Shown here: in pieces, positions 23,537-39,000 of the stretch
Layout of the letters: every line of letters begins with the position of its first letter
How positions within the stretch are numbered: position 1 is the stretch's first letter
Source of the DNA: Polytrichum commune
Taxonomy: Eukaryota > Streptophyta > Polytrichopsida > Polytrichales > Polytrichaceae
Assembly (NCBI GenBank): GCA_950295325.1
Contig: OX485809.1
Span: 13,328,001 to 13,392,000 of the forward strand
Length of the DNA stretch: 64,000 nt
Direction of reading: 5' to 3'
Position numbers and translations under genes: made by a program
Notes under the pieces: model-generated
Databases searched by the model: none
What the model saw: only the letters and a program-made list of their open reading frames with translations
What the model was told of the DNA's origin: nothing

Positions 23537-26500
23537 TTAGAGTGGTTCGAGGATTATTGAAGCTTTTGTGTACACTGAGAGCAAAAACTGGGCTTCTTGC
23601 ATTGGGGCAAAAGTGGTTGGTACAATCGTATAGCCCTTTGGATCAGGATCAAGGACCATCTCACAAGACATCTCCCTTGTATTGACATAGTCAGTTCCAG
23701 AAACAGCTTCATGCATATAAATATTAGGTCCAGATCGCCTGCCCTTTGTCTTAATAATACGCATTCCAATATAGAAACGGGAGGATTCCCCAGTCGATTG
23801 ATAATTCCGAAAGCTGGCACGGTCCCGAGCAGTAAAGTGCACACCCTGTATCCAAAAAACATATGGAGATGTGAGTACTGATTCCTCAAACATTTAACCA
23901 TCTCGGAACAAATTTCTAACAGGGGAATGTATCCAAGAACGAATTGAACTAGTCTAAGTTTGAATGAAAACCCTCCAGAATGTAGTTTTGCAGTCCTTGC
24001 TTCACATTAGCAACAGACAATTAGCTTTAACATGCAGAGAGAAATCGGGTTCTCAACAACATTATTTGACAACAAGCAGTGTCAGCTTCAACTGATAGGT
24101 GTCACCAGGGGAACATTCATGCATCAGAGTCTGTCATATACTTTGAAGTGGCAAGACATCCCTGCTATTTTCTCAGCATCCAAGAGGCATCACTAAAAGA
24201 CTTCCTCAATCCAATCCAGGTTTGAGTTGTGAAGTTAGACTTTACTTCACTGTAACCTGCTGCTGTGGGAGACAACATTGCAAGGTAAAGCCAGTAGACA
24301 GGCAGAGTACGCTAAGAGTGATATACCTAGACTGATACACCTGGTTCAAAGTTGCAAAAATCATGGACAGAGTGCAAATAGGAGTTATTTTACCTGTGTG
24401 AGAGTGACAAAGACATGAAGAGGAGCACGGGCATCTGGACCTACAGCCTTCAGGTGAAATTGGGGGTTCAGGTGCCATGTGTCAAAATCTTGGCAACCAC
24501 CAGCAGTGGGTCCCCGCCACTGACCTCGCACTGCATAGCGCATTTCAGGAGGATATATTCGACAGACATACAAAGAGCGGAAGTGTAACTGAAAATCTTG
24601 CCATGCCATCCAGAAGATCCCATTTGCAGCCTGTTTTGAAGAAAGCAATATGAGATATCATAATATGCACTCAAAACTGTCATAGAATATTCTACAGGTA
24701 CAGTTTGTCCCCAACAAACAGACCATTAAGAACATCGTTATAAACAGATGCACAGGTTCCAGAGATTCAAAAGGAGAGCTAACAATGGGCCACAGCCCTA
24801 CAATATCCAAGAACCTTGTATGGAGGAGATGAAAGTTCAAGAGTGACTATATCCATACTATAAAGACCAAGAATGACTATAGTTGTTGCCATCACCATGT
24901 AAGAGGAAATGACAAGAACTCCGTAAATGTAGAAATGATGAGAAATGTAGTTTGTTTACAAACCTGAGGTGAATACTTAAGCTTGTGCTTCATTCGATCT
25001 GTCCACTCTGGTGAAAAGTCTGACCATGGACCATTCCATTCAACATCATTGGCCCAAGGATTGCGGATCTGTAGTAGTTTGTGTCCATCCACCTCTCGCA
25101 CCTGGAACAATGAAGTTATAGGAAGCATGTGATAGTAAGTTTTAGCAAGACAATTATGGGTATGACCAGAAAGCAACCCCTAACTATGGCATTTGATATA
25201 ACAAAGAACAGTTGAACTAAAGCATAATCAATCCTCTATTTAACTTCAAGGTTGCAGCTAACTTGTCAATTTCAATGTATTAACCTGTAGAAGAGAATAT
25301 GCATGGCCCTGAACAATTCCACTTGAAGAGACATGGACATCAGATCCCGATGGGCTCCCCGCCCCAAGCAGAAAACCTTCTTGCTTGAATTGCTGCAGTT
25401 GATACCACAAGCGGCCACTGGCAAGATCCAGCTGTGAAGTTTCCTGAGTCATATCAATCTCTTCCCCTGCCCCCCCTGTCAAATCCACGAGCGCATCATG
25501 TACAACACCACCTTCCAGAGCTTCATAGGAACCATGCAGTTTAGCATAAGCTTTCTCCAATATTGACACCCAAAGCTCATTGCGCTTGCGACTGGTTGCA
25601 AATGCTGGCTTTCCTCGCCCCTCACATGGAATCCAATCATCAACAACGACAGGCACCCAATCTCCCTGCAATTACAAAGAACCAATTAACAAACAAAATC
25701 AAGTGCCAAACATCATGAAAGGAATGCAACTCTCATGTGGAGATCAGAAGTGTACAACTTGAGATCCAACAGTTTCAGTCGTCTACTAAGACTTAGGATG
25801 CCAGATGTCATATATGACAATGTGGCAGGTAACTGTCTGCTTGTATATGAGGCAAATGACAATGGTGACCCTTCAAACTATGTCTCAAGGTCAGGCAAAC
25901 GAGCTGAACTTCCTGTCACCCATGTGTGAGCTCTACACAGTAGCCAACACCTTTGCCCCCTCCATGCTCACATGCAGTTGTGGATTGCTATCAAAGAGCT
26001 CCATAGTTGACAAAAGACAAAGCCACCCAGTTCTGTACATAGAACTTGAGCATAGGTCTCAGTAAGGCGAATCACCCCTTCAAAGTGCAACTCCTTGGAA
26101 GCCACATGGAACAAGTAATCACTAACCTGAATACAAAAACGGACTGTGTAGATGCCCTCTTCATTATATTCAGGAGTAATCATTACATCTGAAATCCGTG
26201 ATGCTTCAGTTAAAACAGCCACTGCACTAAGGAACCAGCAATCCCCTACACGTCCCTGCAGAAACAGACAACATGCAAACACAAGTAATTAACAACAGAT
26301 CTTCAGCTTGACATTCACACAGGTGTAAAATAAACACATCATTCAACTCACCCACAACACAATGAGTAGATAAACTTGCATACACTATTTGCAGAGAAGT
26401 AATCGTATGAGGGCCCTTAAGATCTCTTGCTACCTAATAAGGTTTTGTATAAGTTAACATGTACCTGACACACGTCTGAAGGACTGGGAGTACCATCAAA

Positions 26501-27024
26501 AAGGCATGGCCGGCTAATGTCTCCTCCTTCCTTCATCACCTGGTCTGAGCGCAACCATTCATTCACTACCTGTTCATCCCCCACAATCAATTGATGAGAA
26601 CAAAATTTACATGGCAGGGCATACTCTTAATGTTATTTCACACACCCTTTGCATAATAGGCTTCTATAAAACAGCTTCAACCAGCAATTATCTGTGGACA
26701 TACCTGTAATTTTGCTGGAGGATGATCAGGATCGACATACAGAGATTGCTCAGTAGGTGGAAATTCTTGGTCAGTAAAACGTGTCTCTCCTCTTGCTGCC
26801 AAGGCTTCTTTCACTGCCAATTCAACAGCCTGCATTCGCTGTGTGACCTCCTCCTGTGTCTCTATTTTGGGACGTCGCATTTTCCTGGAAAAGTAGTCCA
26901 TGTCTAGTGCCACATTGTCCCTATCTACAGGCTTTTTCTTTCCTCCAGGAGCTGGCTGCTCATCCCAGTATATTTCATCTCGATCATATAGAATGAGGTC
27001 AGGATCGTACCTCCAGTCTTCAAA
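23537..27024 (-). other. DEK1: DEK1 calpain core and C2L domain (exons 24-30)
   Basis: Exons 24-29 encode the CysPc protease and exons 29-30 the C2-like domain. The triad is complete: C1777 in GRVGDCWFLSA (exon 26), H1935 in GIVQGHAYS (exon 27) and N1955 in QIRNPWAN (exon 28). Two acidic loops of the type that bind calcium in calpains are conserved (TPEYNEEG, NGPWSD). The C-terminus ends KASIILEPL, as in other plant DEK1. All seven exons meet at phase 0, so each could in principle be skipped without a frameshift. Confidence 0.94.
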
Positions 27025-30000
27025 CTACACAACACACAGAATTAAATTCTCAAGTGCCCTCCAGGCTTTAAGATTTCAATGCGGAGCTGATGGAGGTGCT
27101 TACTAGGATGAAATAATTTCTCAGCTTTTACCTCACTACTCAAGGCATCTTTGGGAAGAATATATAAACATTTCAACATCAAAGGACAATATAGGAGATA
27201 ATATGCATTAAACTAGACCAGTCACAACCTCTGATTGAACCTGGAAAATGAAAGAATGGACAACATGACAAGGTTAATACCAGTAGAAAGAAAGTTATAC
27301 CCTCATTGGTGTTTCCATTGGAGATCCTTGCCAATCATCATCAAAAGTGCCAGTGTCATTGTAATCCTCCGGGATAGTGCTGTTATGCACCAACTGTATC
27401 TCTTCCTCTGAGAGGCATCGGCCCCACATGAAGACATCCATGGCATGCATTCTAGATTCAGCACCTTCACTATCAGATCGTCCGAAGGCATCAAGGTCCA
27501 TAGGCGGCCTAATACCTACCCACACTTCCATTCCTTCCTGTAAAATACCACCCTCAGCTGGTAATGGCAAGTCAAACCTCAGATCTCCATCAAAGACACC
27601 ATCTACAAACGCAGAAGCCTCTCCTGAATCGGCATCTACAGTAACAGCTACAGTATGCCACCTGCAATGAGCAAAGATATTTATGCTCAGTACTGAATAC
27701 CCCCAGTGTAATATGATATACACATGTAAAACAAACAGTCATATACATCTACACATCATTGCACAGTTCCAAGTAGAAGTTAAGTAATAACTAGTAGAAA
27801 TGGGTCTCCACCATCACAACTAGAAGGAAACTAGTAACAAGAGAATTTGCATGACATTCACCTTCCATCTGTAATGCAAGTAGTCCCAATAAACCATTCC
27901 CGATTATATGTGGTCTGGCCTGCTCCCTTCACTACAAGTCGCAGTCCAATCTGACCTGCTTCTAGACCCTGCTCCACACCAGCAATCAGGAACTCCCAGC
28001 ACTTCTGATTGTGAGCTTCCGTACCCAAAACACAGACTGGGCCTGAATCTGGTTGAATCCTCACTGCTGCAGAGAATGTTACCTTCCAGCTCCCACACAC
28101 AGCTTGATCGATTGGTCCACAAGGTCGACCCACACTACGGGGTTCATCATCCATTATGCAAACTGCTCCTTGAACTCCAATCTGAAATAGATATAAATCA
28201 GGCATCAAGGATGTCAAGAATATGCAAAAAATCCTTGCTTTTAGCAATAACAGTTGAACTACCAAGTAAGGCTGAATACTTTGATGAAGAGGTGACTTTG
28301 CAGTATAAACATGAGTCAAAAATCACATATTTTAACGAAAAAAATTTGAATCCCTATACATCCTGAACTTTCAAAAGAAAAAATCAAACAACAAGAGTAC
28401 AAAAAGAGACATTTATTGCTTGCACCACATAATACAAACATATAATGCCTCAGAGAGCCAAATCATAATGAGATGTATAGCTCCGGTCATGAGTTGATTT
28501 ATTTGAATTCTAGTGCACTAAAATGTGACCTCACAAACCTGTTGAGCACGTTGAGTTCGTTGTGCAGTTAAAATCCGACGAGCAAGACTAGAAACTTGCT
28601 CTACTGGGCAGCTCTCATCAAGCAATATATCTCTTCCTACAGCACACACAGCAGCAGCCATCGCAGCTGCCTCCTTGGTGCCCGCATCAGGAACCGAGGA
28701 AATCACACAAGCCTCCATTTCATGACGTCGTCGTTCCTCCCTTTCCAACAAAGCCTTTCGCCTTTCTTTACCTTTACCTTCCTCTTCACGGCGTTGTTGC
28801 ATTAACTCCTCCTCTGTTTCCTTCTGCCGCATGTAGCTGAAAACATAGTGACATTAGTAACATGCTGCTAGTCTACACTCATATGTGAGGTCATACATCA
28901 ATTATGCAAATTAATGTACATCAGTGACATAGTGGCATAAGAAACATATAGGACTCTTTGAAGTTCCAGCAAGCTGACATACACCAAACATCCAGCCCGC
29001 TAAGAAATTGGATAAGAAGAAATGCAGGAGTATACTCTAAGGAGTTTGCAGCTTCATTAGCAGATACTACTGTACAGGCTTTATCCTGCCAGTTCCTGAA
29101 TTTATTTATGTTTAGTTGAATAAAAATCAGGAGGAATGGCCACAGAAACTTGTAGCTCCCCAATAACATAACCATCAATTTTGGGAGGTTCATTGGATCA
29201 CTGTGAAAGGGACATTGTGGTACTTCGATAGTGATAGCCATAACCACATTGAATACATACACAATGACAGCAACTGAACTTTCTAGACTACATACAACAA
29301 ACTTACTTGTCTTGCACGATCTCGAACTGTTTTCGATCTTCTGGTGTCCATTTCTTTATCTTTTTAGCACTAAGATCTGAGAACCCGATGCTGTCCAGAA
29401 AAAGTCGAAGCCTCACTTCATCCTGCACAATAACATGCTTCACCTTCAGAACTCTATTCAACAAGCAAGTTCGTTAGATTCTGAGCAGACATAGACCATC
29501 ACATTTCTCTCATAAAAGGAATTTTACCTGGACTCGCTCTGCTCTTGCCGCATGACCAAGAACCAAAAGAAGATAGCCACCAAATTTGTCCCACATGTAT
29601 ACCCACTCGGTGTCTATTGCCTCTTCCAATGCTAATATTCGAGCATGTGCACATAGCTTCCTCCTGTAGCCAATCTCAGCGGTGGAATCAAATGGAGAGG
29701 TCAAAGTAGACAGTAAGGGCCACCAACTGAGTCCTGCAACTTGTTCTTCGTTACGTAGACGCTCTCGAAGCTTCAAAACATCAGCACGAGGAAGAGCAAA
29801 ATTCCCTGCCTTATCACGAGTGATGGCAGCATCACCTACAAGTAGAGCAGCAGAGCTCGCAGATCTATGTGGAGCTGAATAGGCTCCTGACATAGCATTC
29901 CTAGTCTGCAAAAACCCAAATCAGACAGTCAGCAAGAACCTCGACACAAAAGGGAAATTCATTGTGCACATCAGTTGCAGTTTTGCAATGGACACACTAT

Positions 30001-33000
30001 TAATCAGAGTCCAGTCAGTCCACCAGAATAGGAATCATTGTTCAAGCAGTCTGATTATTCATATGATACTTGTGAATTAGCACCATGGAGAACCTAAACT
30101 GCCACTAGATGACTTGATTGACTGAAGAACATCTATATGTGAAGGATGTCGAGGTCTACCTTGGTTGAAGAACGAGCAATAGCCTGTACAATTGTTTCTT
30201 TTCTCAGAAATTGCAATGCTTCCTCCATCATCTAGAAATGCAGACACAGAGATGAGAAAACAGGTGCACATTCTTCAACCTAAGTCACAAACTTGCAACA
30301 CTTCATTTCCCATTATCACCACTACCCATTGTCACCATATCAATATCAGAAAATTCAGAACGAGTGCAGAATCTGCATCAAATATTGGCTGTCTCATAGC
30401 CCAATTGCAGTCTCACTTACCTTTAAAGTTAGCTGGGGACGAGAAATAGCGAATGCATAAGCAACCACCAGTGTTATGGCTGACACTGCTGCCCCTGCAA
30501 AGGGAGGATAAATCTCCAAACTTGCGACAACTCCCCACCCTGCAGTAGCCAGAGCGATACCATACAGAACCAAAAAGGCGCCACTGGTAAATCACACCCA
30601 TGCAACAACATCAGTTATCAAGTTATGGCTCTTTTCCTGAAAAGACAGCACAATCTTACAGAAGATCAGATCATAACAAAGAGCATAATTGAATGTGCAG
30701 AATGGGTTCTGAACCAACTTGCCTGACATTCTTGGCAGAGTCTGCATGAGCATCATACACATAGACAGGTAAGACTCGAGGGGAGTACACAACCACAGGG
30801 GGCGACAAGAGCACCTGACACAATTGAAATAGTAAAGGGTCATAAATTAGTATATCAGCAGTATGTACTCTAGTGAAACCAATTTCCTAATAAACCAGTG
30901 AGATGAAATCTGTACAAGATTATCTGCTTGACAGAAGTGAGGTTATTAACTCATGATGCAAGTGCATGTATTCAGTTGATAGGGATGAAGGCATTACTGT
31001 AAGAGATCGTCCAGCCAGGACGCCCAGGAAGGTAAAATATCCAACAGATGCTCCAACAAAAGGCTCATCTGCAAAGGTTCCAAAGAATTAGTTGGCGCAA
31101 GAAATAAACAGTCCTGCACGAGAATGACATAGACAATCCATAGTATATCCTTGTAAGCATCCAGATGCAGATAATACTTAGAGATTAACAGTGTATCCAG
31201 AATGTGCATTAGACAATCTCAATCCAGTGTGCACCTACCTGCTAACAGTCCAATGAGAAATGCAGCTAATGCCAGCACAAATGCCGCAAGACAGATCAGA
31301 AACACCTCCATGCGAGTCAAGTAGAAATTATGCGAGGCCCAGTGATGTATCACGGCTATTGTAAGAACAACTAGGAGCAGGAAAAGCAGGAAAGCAGCTC
31401 CAACCTGAGACACCACAAATTTGTTCAATTTTGAATGTGAACATCAAAGATGCACATGACCAACCAAATTCAAAACCATTTCAAGTTGATCAAGGCAATA
31501 GTACTCACCATCCATGGGTCAATGGTGGCAATAACTGCTGATATTGCACCCAACAGAAGGATCAACCCCAAGCCCACAAATACATAGACCCCTGTAGAGA
31601 GCTGCCAGTTTTCATCCTTCCTAAGGAATCAGCAACAAAGATGTTAATATGAAGTGCATGTAGAACTTGAGATTATTGACCTCTGAACAATTAAGAGAAG
31701 CACTTACTGAAATTTATACAACAGCTACAACTCTGGAAGCGACTCAAAAAATTACACAAGAATTGGACCAGCGAAAAGCAGACTCACCACTTAAATAGAC
31801 CACAACCAAGGGAGAAGACTGCTGGTATGCAAACTAGAGGTAGCAAAGCTGCCAAAAAATCAGCTTGAGTGGGTGTTTTCCCAGGCCGACTTTGGATTAC
31901 TCCCACATAGGACCCTCCACAGAAAGTCATCAAAACCACTGCAGTCAACATCATAGAATAGTGAATATGTGAAATAAAACTGAAGCCATTGACCCACTAG
32001 TACTCTCAGGACCCTCCAAGTGCATGTCTGAATGACCTTGAACCACAGATATTAGATTGATATCTCAAGCCACAGAATACATATAACCATTTCGTTTTCA
32101 TTACACTGGATACATGCAAACAATGAGAAGCCTGCAAATCAACTCTTACCTACAGAATAACAAGTATCATACTTCATGACACAACACAAGATACAGTGCA
32201 GGTCTTACCAGTAAATACAGCAACACATGTTGCAGAGGAAAGAGAGAATCGGTATGTTGCAAACCAAGCAACTGCTGGTAAAATCCCTGTAAGCAAGAGA
32301 GCAAATATAGACGCTATTGCCCATCCCAAGTAGACTGGGGATGTGTATGGAGAAGTGAAATTGATCTCCTTGATGCTCCAGCCATGGTACTTTAAATCAT
32401 CAAGTGGGCTCAAAGATATTATGAACCCCAAGGAAATGATGCAGACAATACAGATTATGATGCAGATACTCATAACGCCATCCTGCAGAAGGCAATTAGC
32501 AGCCACAGATGTTACTAGTACTACCTGCAAGATGTAATACATAAGAGAGGCATTTTTCTATGATGCTAACAGTTGAAAGTGATGGGCATGCAGAGCTGGA
32601 CCCAACAATCTGAGATTGTATATTGTAGAATCTCATGGGCAGCAACAAATGCTGCACAGCTGGTATCTACTGATAGAATGAAGCATATTAAGTGAGGAAA
32701 AGCAATGTGCTGGCCCACTACGACTTCAAGATAAATCTACACTAACTGTAACATTATTCACCACTGAATTTTTAACAACAAATCAAACCTCAACGTTTTA
32801 TGGAATCTGCAGATATCCTTCTTAGTCATTACAAATCTAGGTAATAGTAAATTGTTTTGTTAACTTGAGCAGGAATCGATGGACAAGGAAAAGCAGAAGT
32901 CCATCGACAACAAGATCTAATGTTCAGTTGTCTCCATGCAGTACTTGAATCTCAGCTGAATACAAGCTTTTAAGAGACTCACACATTAAATTTAACAAAC

Positions 33001-36000
33001 TAAACAGACTGAATAACCCATACAACACCTTTCAGAACTTGGACAGTCCAACCCATAACCTTAAAACAAGATTAAGCTCCTTAGCTTAGTTGGAGCAATG
33101 CTTCCTCACCTCTTTGCGCCCTGTTCGTCTTATGTGCTGCTCACTAACTCCAGTTGTTGGATGCTCCAAGATAGAAGGCCGATAAAAGCGATACCCATTG
33201 TGCACCCAGATAGGCAATCCAACAGAGAGTGATGCTACCATCAAGGGTACTGTCAAAGCGAGTCCCAATATGATTGAAGACTTACTGTTCCACATAATAA
33301 AGAAAAAATTAACAAAATCACACGCAGGATACTTTTAAAGCACACAGACTTCACTCAATAGAAGTATGAAAACTATTGAATTGGACCAAAATACAAATTT
33401 CATATTTATAAGCTGCTGGGAGCCTTTGAGTTTTCGAGCATGTCATTCAAGACCCAGATGTTCCCGAAATTTGTTCAAGACCTTGCAAACAAGAGCTGAG
33501 ATAGAAACATTGAAAAGGAGTCAACCAGCAAACACCATGTGTGCACACACAAGAATTTGTGAGTTGATAAGATCAAACCTCAGAAAAGCCAAGAGCAGCC
33601 CGACTCCAGTGCTCAACAACCATGCAATCAATCCAATCTGAACCCCAAAGTCACCACAGTAATCAGACTTAGTGCTACTCCGTAAGGAAAGGAAAAAACA
33701 CAGATTGCCAAGGATTTGGGATTTTTAACTTCTGATAAACCATCAGGGGTTGTTAGCTGTAGGTTGCCTTAAAGTATATGTTCATTAAGAGATATCCTAC
33801 TAGATCTCTTTAAGAAACTGTTCTACAATAACATACCTTGCAAACTTTCTTTGTAAGCACCATGTGCTCTGCCTGCAATGATCGTAAGAATGCCAATATT
33901 GAACTCGTGACAGGAGAGAGAAGTAATGCTGATATACCGAATTCAAACTGCACAAACATAAAGACCACTTCTTACTCCAGACGCATTTATCACAGAAGAT
34001 ATTATCAACAAAATATCATCACCCACCGATTTACTTCCACAAAAAAAAAGACACATTGACACTAATATTCTTGAGGAGCTGTCATAGTACACAGTATACA
34101 AGTCATGAAAGATGCACTCAAGACATTCCAGACAACATTAGGAGTACACATTACCTAAAAATACGTTTACTGTTGAAGTGATTATCTGATTGGATGCTTA
34201 ATAGGATCATTTCCTTTATTTTGAATTTCATTTGCAGACAGTAAACTCTAAAGTAAGGTCTTTCTCAGAGGCATCTTAAACCTATTAAAATCTTCTTCAA
34301 CCTAGATAAAAACGGGAGTTTTCTCAAGCACACGCAGGGCACAAGGTTGACAGCCTCAACCATTCTCTACACATACAGGAATCTGATATATTTGATCAAA
34401 TGCAAGTCTATATAGTCCTTGTCAATTTCCAGCAATATGAACTTTTATTGTGAGCACAGTACTATGGTAGAGGCTGCTGATCTCAAAACTCAGATCACTC
34501 ATCGAGAATCGTCATCACTGGTAGATTACTATTACCCCCCAGCAGTAGTCATAAGTTCCCAAATTTGTCCTCAAGACCAATGTTAAGAAAGAATTAAGAT
34601 GCAATATATTTTGTGATTTTCAAATATGCACTAATTTACTGTCACGTTTCAAGAAGAAAACAACGAAGTCAATGTTGACGTAAATTTTAGTACGTAACCA
34701 GCATATCTACATTCTACTCCATGAATTGTGGTCAGGATTCTTTCGGCTTTTCCATCCTCTTTGATTCTTAAAGGGAGCCATTACTCCATGTGGTCAGGTG
34801 CACTCTTAAAAAAGGATAGGTAGACTCTGACCTGCTCATGTCTTGCATTGATAACTGTCACCAACGTGGGTCGAAACACTGCTACAACCACACATTCCAC
34901 GACGAAAATCATGCTGAAGAAGACCCAAGCCCGTTCTGGTGTCCCAACAAAACATTTTACTACCCTTCGAGACCATTTACCCCATTGCTGCCTTTGCAAC
35001 TCTTCTGACCATGACACTGCTTCGTCAGCAGGAAGAACTTCCAAACGTTTAGATCCCGTTGTAGACCCTTCAGCTATCTCTGCAGGATCTCTGCCTGCAT
35101 CAAGGCTACTCCGCTGCAGCAAAGCCAGAATGGTTGGATCCACACCCTTCTCTTTCAGCATCATGGCAAAGTTTGGATCCAACCCTTTGTCCTGTAGCAA
35201 AGTTGTGAGCTCTTGTTCTCCACCACACTGTGCCACAAACTCAGGATTTTGTTGAAGCATAGAAGTGAAGCGAGGGTCATTTAACCTCTCTTGAAACAGC
35301 AGAGCTAGATTTGCATCAAATGCTTGCTGATCCGTCAGTGGAACAGAGGGGCTACTTAGTTCAAGGTTGTGAAGAGCCTCAGGCAATCGATTCGATCCAG
35401 AGAAGGAAATGTTGTTGCTATCAGGAGCATCTTGATTAGTAACACTAGCCTCCCCACTTGTTGCTGAATTTTCACAGGTTTGCAGGTTCTGCAGACCAAA
35501 GCCTGCCCCAACCTCATTGATGCTATGTACATCACCTCCTTGTTGGCAGGTAGCTCCAGAACAAGCTGGTTCACAGGATGGCCTAGCTTGTGGGTGTCCT
35601 AAACTCTCTGTAACAGTTCCACCTTGCTCTGCTACAACACAGCTGCTGGGAACTATGCTTGATGTCCGGCCTTCTGACGTACTTGAGGAGCTACCAGGTC
35701 CCCGCCTGCCAAACCCTTCTCGCAGTCGAACTACAGTATGCTCTAAGGCAGCTCTCCGAGCAGCTGCAGGGCTCACCACCGATACATGGCGGACTACGAC
35801 AGCATCCAACAACACTGAGGCAACCACAGCATACCCAATGCAGTGACCTAGGTACCTGCAAGCAGTCAAACGGAACAAGCACATTGTGACTATTGGGCCT
35901 CTTGCAACATAAGGAGCACACTATTGAATGAAAGAAGAGCCTACTTTGGAACATCAAATAGAACAGATCTACGTAAGGTTACAAGCTTGACACAAGGCGC

Positions 36001-39000
36001 TATGTCTACAAGTCAGTCTACTTAAAGAATTCAGTCCTCATTGTGCCCCTGCGATCTTACACGTTTCATATTCTTTCCTACACCTTGCAATTTCCCCTGG
36101 AGGGTTGTTTGTGCATCTTCAATTATATCTTCGTCACAGATACGACTAACTTGTTACAATCAGATACATCATACATTTTTTCCTCTTTCCAAGTAAGCAG
36201 CCTGAGGTAACCTACCAATATTGCACTCCGAAACAAATCAGCATCAGCCTGTACACCCCAGCGACACATAGTGCCACAATACGGCTCTTGAGCAGTTTGA
36301 AACCAAATAAGCAGGCACCTATGTTCAAATCTGTTTCACATACACACAACCATCTATGTATTCAATTTTCTTTTACACAAAATATCTAAATAACAAGTAT
36401 CAACAAACAGGAAAAATCTGACCTTAATGAAAAATCCATCAGGTTCAGATTTTGAGACTAAGCTCGCAACTAGACAGTAATTGAGACATATTTGCATTTC
36501 AGAACTAGAGGAAGTTCCTAAATCACTTTCTACATCAACATGACCACACATATTGATAAAATGTGAAGTAAAAGATAGTCCATGTATAGAAATCTCACCA
36601 AGAACAATAACTGCAGCTGAAGTCACTCCACCAAGCCACCGCCCCTTTCTTGCTGTCATACCATAAAGGACTGAATATGCAACTAGAACTACAACAGATC
36701 CTTGATACAGAACGGCCAGCCGCCAGGCACTGCATTAAATAGAATCAATGTCAATCTATGATTTTCAATCACCTTACTTGTCAGATAAGTCAATGATGTC
36801 CCTTTATTAACTCCCATCTGAAGGGTTGTGTATTCCTCATTCGTACAGTGGAATTTCTCAGATCAATCAACTAGTGATCCTGCCAGTGACAGCAGTTCTT
36901 GATCTTCCTGAATATTTACCAGAATCATCCTTCATAATCTCATACTTTGAGATCAAATTTGTCTTACCTGTAGATGATTGAAAATGTATAGGAAGCAGTA
37001 CCATAAACCACAAGTGAAATGGTGCATCTATATATTGGGCACACAATTTCAATTATGTTGCCAGCTGATTATAGGAGGGGGAAAGAGCACTAATACAGAT
37101 GCAATGATGTTCACGCCGAGATCCAATGCTGTCTACTTCAGTTTCGCTTACACTTCAGACTGCTAATGTAATCACCTAGTGCTATCAAACAGTTAAGAAT
37201 GACATGATGATACATATATTGAACATTTAGCTTGTCTGCTGAATGGACCAAGGGCTCTATTTCCAACCTACAGTAATGCACATACAAAATGTGGTGAAAT
37301 AGAGATTTGCCTGTTTGTTTTCTGAATAGTAGGGTCTCTGGGTTCAGGAGGCTCTGGTAAGCATGCCACTGGACCAACTTCCACAGCATCAGCATGGGCA
37401 AACTTATATGATCTTCTCACATATTCATCCATGTCCAGTCCGGCACCTAAAAAAAGCCACAATTACCAAGGGTGGGGTAAATATCCGAGCACACATTCCT
37501 TTCCAAAAGCAAGTGCACCATATTCAAATCCTTTCCGATACAGCTCGATTACCTCTTTTGAGGTAGAGATCAGAGGTGATCAACAAATAATTCACATGTC
37601 AGAGCACAAAGACATCTGTTTTCAAAAAGTGTCAGAAATATCCTCCAAGCACCTAGTCCTGATCCAAATCCTTTCCCCAAAAAGTTGAATATGTTTTATG
37701 GTTATATCTTCAGCTTCCTTATATCTCTCTTAGACAGTCCACATAGCCCTACAACTATCTCCACCCCACCGTTCTGTGTAATGGGGCAGGCTACAATTAA
37801 ACCTGAACAGAGTGGCTTAATACATACCATGAAACACCATCTTGCAGATGAAGAGCATGTTTATGCCCATTGATATGGCTGAGACCCCAAAGAAGAAACC
37901 GGAGGGCGAATACCGAGCGGAGGCACTTTGGCCAGCTGTAACATAAACTGCTGAAAGCTCGTAGGCACAGAGTGAGGACACAGCCAACAGAAGTAGAGTT
38001 GCAACAGCACCTGGACATTGCAGGCACTCCTTGATCAGTCACCTCATGAAATACCTAAATCCTCTCCAGGCGCCTCAGATAAGATAACCACCACATAAAG
38101 GAAGGGCAACATGTGCATGAATCTCAACCTCATTAGATTCAAGTCAAAGCTCAGACATTTTTATAGGGGACTTCTGAAAACACAAATTGCACTGAATCTC
38201 CAACCAAATAAGTACTACTGATACTTATTCATTTCTGAAGGTAATAATTGATGCCTTCTCCTGATTAGAAAATGGTCAGTCTCAATTGTCTCGGAATAGG
38301 AGACGGTATCTTTCTCTTGATCATTTATACGCTAAATTAAGTAAGGTGTGTTAGAACTGGACTATTTGAAACAGCCAAGTGAGATCAAGTGCAAGGACAC
38401 AATTTAGCAAGAAATCAAGTCCACTATCACAGGTGGGTATAGATGGGTATGTATGGACAAGTTAATCGCTTGCCCCTATGATTTACTTTTAACAGATTTG
38501 ACGCAAATCTCCCAGATATTAAAACTTGACCACATAGGACATCCAAAAGAAGTGCATTCGAGTTCATAATTTACGATTCAAGTGTTAAGAGGGAAAAATC
38601 CAGGTATGTCACTCAAAGTGAGGCAGGATGAAATTGCTACTTGACTTGTAATCGCCACTTTGGAAGATGACTTTGATCATATCGCTGCATGTGAATAAAA
38701 CTGCGAGTCTCAAACCACTCACTGTTTATGAAATGAAGAGTAGTCATTTTTGAGTATGTTACCAAACCGAGGTTGAATATGAACATGAGTACCACTTTAA
38801 GAAAAAGTCTACTTGAATTCAGTCTGGGAAGCCCAGTCAACTGCCATATGTTTCACTACAAGGACCGATGATGCAAAGCAGCTCATCTAAACCCTCACGA
38901 AGCCACCTTGGGCGTATAGTCTAAAGACAGGACATTGAGTAAAATAAAATGACCCAATTTGTACACAAAAAAATATTGTGCATGAGCACACATACGTGAA

